From Acidobacteriaceae bacterium (lineage in GTDB: Bacteria > Acidobacteriota > Terriglobia > Terriglobales > Acidobacteriaceae): DNA of 6,718 nt. The position numbers were made by a program, and so were the translations under genes. Shown here piece by piece: positions 6,007 through 6,718 of the stretch. Below the pieces are notes generated by a model. That model was not told the DNA's origin. It saw only the letters and a program-made list of their open reading frames with translations, and did not search any database. The number at the start of each line of letters is the position of its first letter. Positions within the stretch are counted from its first letter, which is position 1. The stretch spans positions 1-6,718 of the forward strand of contig PKXI01000469.1 of the NCBI GenBank assembly GCA_003133425.1, given 5' to 3'.

Positions 6007-6293
6007 TTATATAGGAGTAAACACGTCCGCGCAATCTTCAGGATCAATACCGGGAAACGCCGCAGGGTCCGGGATCCCCGTAATTCCTGGATCGTCACAG
6101 GTGGTCAAATCCTGTTCATGCGCACCGGCGCAAGCAAGGTATCGAAAGATAGTCTCTTCTGTCGATAAGGTTCCACGCCCTGGTCATCGGTCAACTGAAA
6201 CTCCGTTGCCGCAGAGAAGAACTTCAGCAAAGCGGTGTGCCAGGACAGCGGAACTGCCCCGCGTTGAGCGGGACCTGCATCGGAAGTGTTCAC
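6007..6293 (-). pseudogene. Small gene of about 95 codons, broken by one missing base
   Basis: A GTG at 6293 overlaps the upstream gene's TGA in GTGA, with GAGG just before it, a classic coupled start. From there the frame gives 42 residues including LSWHTALLKFFSAATEFQLTDDQGVEP, then runs into unlike sequence and a stop at 6105. The next frame, open from 6183 but with no usable start early on, continues sensibly: LSTEETIFRYLACAGAHEQD, then TTCDDPGITGIPDPAAFPG, then IDPEDCADVFTPI, ending at 6007. Adding one base near 6167-6171 (minus strand CCTT) joins them into a 95-aa protein. Its tail is acidic and rich in Pro and Asp, with three Cys. There is no signal peptide or recognised family. It could be a decayed gene, or an intact gene with a base lost in assembly. 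No frameshifting heptamer is seen. Confidence 0.6.
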
Positions 6294-6718
6294 AACTCCT
6301 CGCTCTTGTCCGAAATCGTAAGCTTGAACTGCCACCCCTCAAAGGTCATTAACATATGACCGAATTGCTCCCAGCTGATCTCGCGGCCATCGATCGCGAG
6401 CAGCGGCAGGCTGCCGTCCTGGCCTTCGTCCGATTCGATCCGGCCACGCACAATCCTTTGATCCGAAATCTCGAGGCCATAGTCACCGTTCTCGAGATGT
6501 TTTACCGACAAGGCGCGGCGCATCTTCTCGACCAATCGCCCAAACAGTACGAATTGATCTTCCCCGGGACCCCCGATGATCTGAAAAATGTAACCGGCCG
6601 GATTCCCATCGCGAAGCTCAAACGCATCGAGCGCGATGCCGGAGACCAGCAACCGGGTGCGAAAATGGAACGCGTGAATTTCTCCGTTGCAATCACTTAT
6701 TCCGATCGATTCGAACGC
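6290..6718 (-). CDS. Hypothetical DUF protein, 5'-partial (start beyond the right edge)
   Basis: The frame is open from the last base of the window to TGA at 6290, giving 142 residues with the N-terminus missing. An internal TTG at 6652 could start a 120-aa form, but the sequence upstream reads on without a stop (ISDCNGEIHAFHFRTR), so I treat the gene as partial. Recognisable blocks are LVSGIALDAFEL (24-35), FGRLVEKMRRALSVKHLENG (59-78), VRGRI (90-94), PLLAIDGREISWEQFG (105-120) and MLMTFEGWQFKLTI (122-135). I recall bacterial proteins with this DGREISWEEFG...FEGWQFKLEI ending, catalogued as DUF7713; that label is from memory and the function is unknown. It is acidic and soluble here. Its stop overlaps the GTG of the small downstream gene, so the two should be cotranslated. 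Confidence 0.85.
   Translation of the reverse strand, partial: AFESIGISDCNGEIHAFHFRTRLLVSGIALDAFELRDGNPAGYIFQIIGGPGEDQFVLFGRLVEKMRRALSVKHLENGDYGLEISDQRIVRGRIESDEGQDGSLPLLAIDGREISWEQFGHMLMTFEGWQFKLTISDKSEEL

Noticed and set aside
5843..6352. 169-codon plus-strand open frame
   Set aside because: It crosses the SnoaL start, the promoter, the hairpin and the small coupled gene; its composition is low-quality and rich in Ser and Arg, with no ribosome-binding site.

Overview
The window looks like chromosomal DNA from a soil-type bacterium with mid-range GC and mostly Shine-Dalgarno-led genes. The style of the secreted TPR protein, the secreted SnoaL-like protein and the small hypotheticals reminds me of Acidobacteriota. 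That placement is inference from memory, not a search result. No tRNA, rRNA, CRISPR array, transposase or integrase was found.

Layout: (1) 106-1667, minus strand, a secreted tetratricopeptide-repeat protein whose reading frame is broken by an apparent single-base deletion near 1091-1097. (2) 1668-2150, a non-coding gap with a 13-bp palindrome and one copy of an intergenic repeat. (3) 2151-3050, minus strand, a 299-aa protein of unknown function with a faint HEPN/AbiU2-like HKYLAH motif. (4) 3051-3552, a non-coding gap with a 9-bp stem-loop, two more repeat copies, short direct repeats and a terminator-like hairpin. (5) 3553-4536, minus strand, an intact aldo/keto reductase. (6) 4537-4957, a non-coding gap with another repeat copy. 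(7) 4958-5239, plus strand, a 93-aa hypothetical, the only plus-strand gene I can support. (8) 5362-5925, minus strand, a secreted SnoaL-like (NTF2-fold) protein with a good promoter in front. (9) 6007-6718, minus strand, a two-gene operon entering from the right edge: a 5'-partial DUF protein overlapped by GTGA with a small gene of about 95 aa, which also carries an apparent single-base deletion and is followed at once by a strong hairpin.

The genes do not form an obvious pathway. Apart from the coupled pair at the right edge, they look like single-gene units separated by gaps of roughly 120-500 bases. The features most worth a second look are an 8-base core, GCCGACTT, that occurs five times and only between genes; two genes each restored by adding one base, which may be real decay or assembly error; and the unassigned 299-aa and 93-aa proteins.
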